NCBI GenBank assembly: GCA_947175285.1
Contig: CAMWMM010000244.1
Location: forward strand, 1-7,282
Length of the DNA stretch: 7,282 nucleotides
Direction of reading: 5' to 3'
From: an uncultured Lachnospiraceae bacterium
GTDB lineage: Bacteria; Bacillota_A; Clostridia; Lachnospirales; Lachnospiraceae
Both the position numbers and the translations under genes were made by a program. The number at the start of each line of letters is the position of its first letter. Position 1 is the first letter of the stretch. Shown here in pieces: positions 5,677 to 7,282 of this stretch. The notes under the pieces are model-generated. The model saw only the letters and a list, made by a program, of their open reading frames with translations. It searched no databases and was not told where the DNA came from.

Positions 5677-6468
5677 TTAAGATAATTCTGCACCACATTC
5701 GCCCACTTTTACCTTAAAACCGCCTCTGCTCCATAACCACAGCGGCGTGTGAATATCTATTGGACACATCTCTGTTTCTCTGAATACTTCTTCCCAAAGA
5801 AGACTGACTTTCTCCCTTATTGCAGGCTTTTCTAATTCATCATGTGTAATCAGTCCCAATTTTTCGCTTGCCTGTATCACATGCGTATCGGGAGCCACTG
5901 TGATATATTGCCTATCCTCTAACCTTGCGTCTGTATATTGACTCATTACATAAAGCCAATAATTCAAGATTTTAGTGCCTGATAGATACGGGAAACTTTT
6001 TTTGTTTGCTAATATATACTCTTTCACTTTCTTTACGGAATTATCATTATCCAAGAAAAGATTTCTGACATCTCCTTGAAATCTATCAACAAATGTGTTA
6101 CATAGCCGAAGCCATATTTCCACATGTTTATTAGGCTGAAGTGCAACTTTATATTTGAGCAGCTTATCGTGTAACTCTTCTTGCGGCATCTGTACTACAC
6201 TTTCCGGGAGAAACACATCTTTAGTCTCATCATCCAGATATGTCGCTTTGGCCGCTTCCCATAGTTTATATGAATTGCGCTGGTAATTCAAAGCCATTGG
6301 CAAGGTAAAATATAAATAGTTTTCCTTAGTTCTGCTCCCCAATCCAGGATTGGCATCCTCCGGCATAGCTTCCCCGCCAAGTTCTCCATTATGATAAAGC
6401 TGTAAAAGTTGCTCAACATTTTTCAATATAGCTTCTTTCTTCTTGGAACTTAGCTTAATCTCTTCCAT
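5677..6468 (-). CDS. HhH-GPD-like DNA glycosylase-fold protein
   Basis: The 263-residue soluble protein has the order of elements seen in the helix-hairpin-helix/Gly-Pro-Asp base-excision superfamily. An N-terminal helical stretch (51-78) contains LPMALNYQRN. A helix with PNKHVEIW leads to FQGD (130-133). A hairpin-like FPYLSGTKILNYWL (159-172) lies about where HhH proteins carry LPGVGxxxA. VAPDTHVIQASEKLGLI (191-207) then mirrors the catalytic VDTHVxRxxxRLGL block, with D194 as the candidate catalytic Asp and H196 conserved. Only three cysteines are seen (C123, C235, C258), so there is no EndoIII/MutY-type iron-sulfur cluster. Substrate is unknown. The C-terminal CPIDIHTPLWLWSRGGF looks family-specific. 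It starts at ATG 6468, 8 nt after the regulator's stop, with TAGGAG overlapping that stop, so translation is probably coupled. The superfamily call is by motif order only. Confidence 0.6.
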   Translation of the reverse strand: MEEIKLSSKKKEAILKNVEQLLQLYHNGELGGEAMPEDANPGLGSRTKENYLYFTLPMALNYQRNSYKLWEAAKATYLDDETKDVFLPESVVQMPQEELHDKLLKYKVALQPNKHVEIWLRLCNTFVDRFQGDVRNLFLDNDNSVKKVKEYILANKKSFPYLSGTKILNYWLYVMSQYTDARLEDRQYITVAPDTHVIQASEKLGLITHDELEKPAIREKVSLLWEEVFRETEMCPIDIHTPLWLWSRGGFKVKVGECGAELS

Positions 6469-6473
6469 AGCTG

Positions 6474-6479
6474 CTCCTA
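6474..6479 (-). promoter_or_regulatory. Ribosome site overlapping the upstream stop codon
   Basis: TAGGAG on the minus strand includes the TAG stop of the regulator (6477-6479) and lies 5 nt before the ATG of the glycosylase-like gene, a typical arrangement for translational coupling. Confidence 0.7.
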
Positions 6480-7282
6480 CCCCACCAAATCCACAACCAG
6501 CTCTGAAAACACCCCCGAAACGCTGATCTCATTTTCACTGTCAGCAGCATTTTCACACTCTGCTGCTTTTCCTTCTTTTACATAATAGACATTACATTTT
6601 CTGCCTTTATTTATCACATTTACCACATTTTCTTCCGGAATATGAATAACCGCTTTTGCCTTCCATTGATTAATATCTAATCTTCCCGTAATCTTATCAA
6701 CAGTAATTTCATAATCTGTCTTTGCTGTGAATTCCAAACTTCCACTGCTGTCTGAAATTAAGACCTGCTCCGCATCGCCGTCATATTCTAAACGGTTCAA
6801 ATGAAGATTATTTATTGCAAGAAGTTTAACTCCGGCTGCAATCTCACAGACATCGGAGTATTTATTCGGTAGAATAATCTCAACCGTCAGCGACTCCTCC
6901 GCTTCATAGCGGCTCAGCTTATCTTTGTTAAGACAAATCACATCAAGCTTGTTTTTCTTATCATCCAGCTTTATCTTAAACATGGAGTCTAAATTTTCAA
7001 GAGTTTCAGAGGACAGCTTGACATGCAGCTTCTCATCATCGCCTGATGAGAGCATGATTGTCGCCGCACTGCCGATATTGACGTCAAAATGTTTCTCACA
7101 GTCAATATCATAAATGGTTTCACTGGTATATGCAAATGTTTCCGGAGCTTTCTTTGTGACGGAATCCCTAAGCAATTCATCTATGGTAGTCTTAAAGATT
7201 TCTGCTATGATTGCCATATTTTCAACGTCCGGTAAACCTTTTCCGGTTTCCCACTTCGTGATAGCCTGCCTTGTAACACCGA
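6477..7282 (-). CDS. XRE-family regulator with C-terminal DUF4097-like beta domain (5' end outside window)
   Basis: The frame is open from the right edge to TAG at 6477-6479, giving 267 visible residues. The first visible residues, GVTRQAITKWETGKGLPDVE followed by NMAIIAEIFKTTIDELLR, are the recognition helix and later helices of a Cro/C1-type (HTH_3) DNA-binding domain, so the true start lies roughly 20-30 codons beyond the window. The ATG at 7217 is internal to this domain and should not be used as the start. From about residue 55 on, the protein is rich in short beta-strand repeats (IMLSSGDDEKLHVKL, LHLNRLEYDGDAEQVLIS, LEFTAKTDYEITVDKITG), resembling the DUF4097-type putative beta-helix domain. 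No membrane segment is seen. By family knowledge the HTH part binds DNA; the beta part may sense a ligand or multimerise. It is first of the visible operon genes and may regulate it. Confidence 0.85.
   Translation of the reverse strand, partial: GVTRQAITKWETGKGLPDVENMAIIAEIFKTTIDELLRDSVTKKAPETFAYTSETIYDIDCEKHFDVNIGSAATIMLSSGDDEKLHVKLSSETLENLDSMFKIKLDDKKNKLDVICLNKDKLSRYEAEESLTVEIILPNKYSDVCEIAAGVKLLAINNLHLNRLEYDGDAEQVLISDSSGSLEFTAKTDYEITVDKITGRLDINQWKAKAVIHIPEENVVNVINKGRKCNVYYVKEGKAAECENAADSENEISVSGVFSELVVDLVG

Noticed and set aside
1..7282. CRISPR arrays, tRNA or rRNA genes
   Set aside because: No regularly spaced direct repeats, cloverleaf patterns or conserved rRNA segments were seen on either strand.

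Overview
The window looks like chromosomal DNA of an anaerobic gut Firmicute, most probably a Lachnospiraceae/Clostridia member. The reasons are strong AGGAGG-type ribosome sites, TRTGnTATAAT extended -10 promoters, TTG starts, and a PAS-GAF-GGDEF protein whose PAS domain has the PCxxCxN signature I associate with that group. This placement is from general style, not a database match.

Layout. (1) Positions 1-1165, minus strand, are strikingly AT-rich. They hold the first 244 codons of a protein that reads like the N-terminal part of a NACHT/STAND NTPase and runs off the left edge. Upstream of it is a small gene (838-1165) broken by one frameshift and followed directly by a hairpin terminator. 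(2) Positions 1400-2326, plus strand, encode a stand-alone alpha/alpha-toroid protein related to the squalene/terpene-cyclase repeat fold. (3) A 10-bp-stem hairpin (2361-2399) separates its end from convergent minus-strand genes: a doubtful 71-codon reading frame (2404-2619) whose 5' end sits in a 29-nt palindrome, and a diguanylate cyclase (2666-4003). (4) Positions 4004-4415 carry no convincing gene, but hold the cyclase promoter, a repeat copy and 10-bp inverted repeats. (5) Positions 4416-7282, minus strand, form a probable three-gene operon: an XRE regulator fused to a DUF4097-like beta-rich domain (5' end outside the window), an HhH-GPD-like DNA glycosylase-fold protein, and a helical DUF5677-like protein.

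How the parts may work together. The regulator and the glycosylase-like gene are tightly coupled: the ribosome site of the second overlaps the stop codon of the first. The third gene follows 76 nt later with its own ribosome site. An autoregulated stress or DNA-quality module is possible but is inference. The cyclase is an independently promoted c-di-GMP signalling gene. The AT-rich left end looks like acquired accessory DNA, plausibly a defence gene. A dispersed 33-nt intergenic repeat (1216-1248 and 4292-4324) carries extended -10 boxes on both strands and is the most unusual non-coding structure seen.
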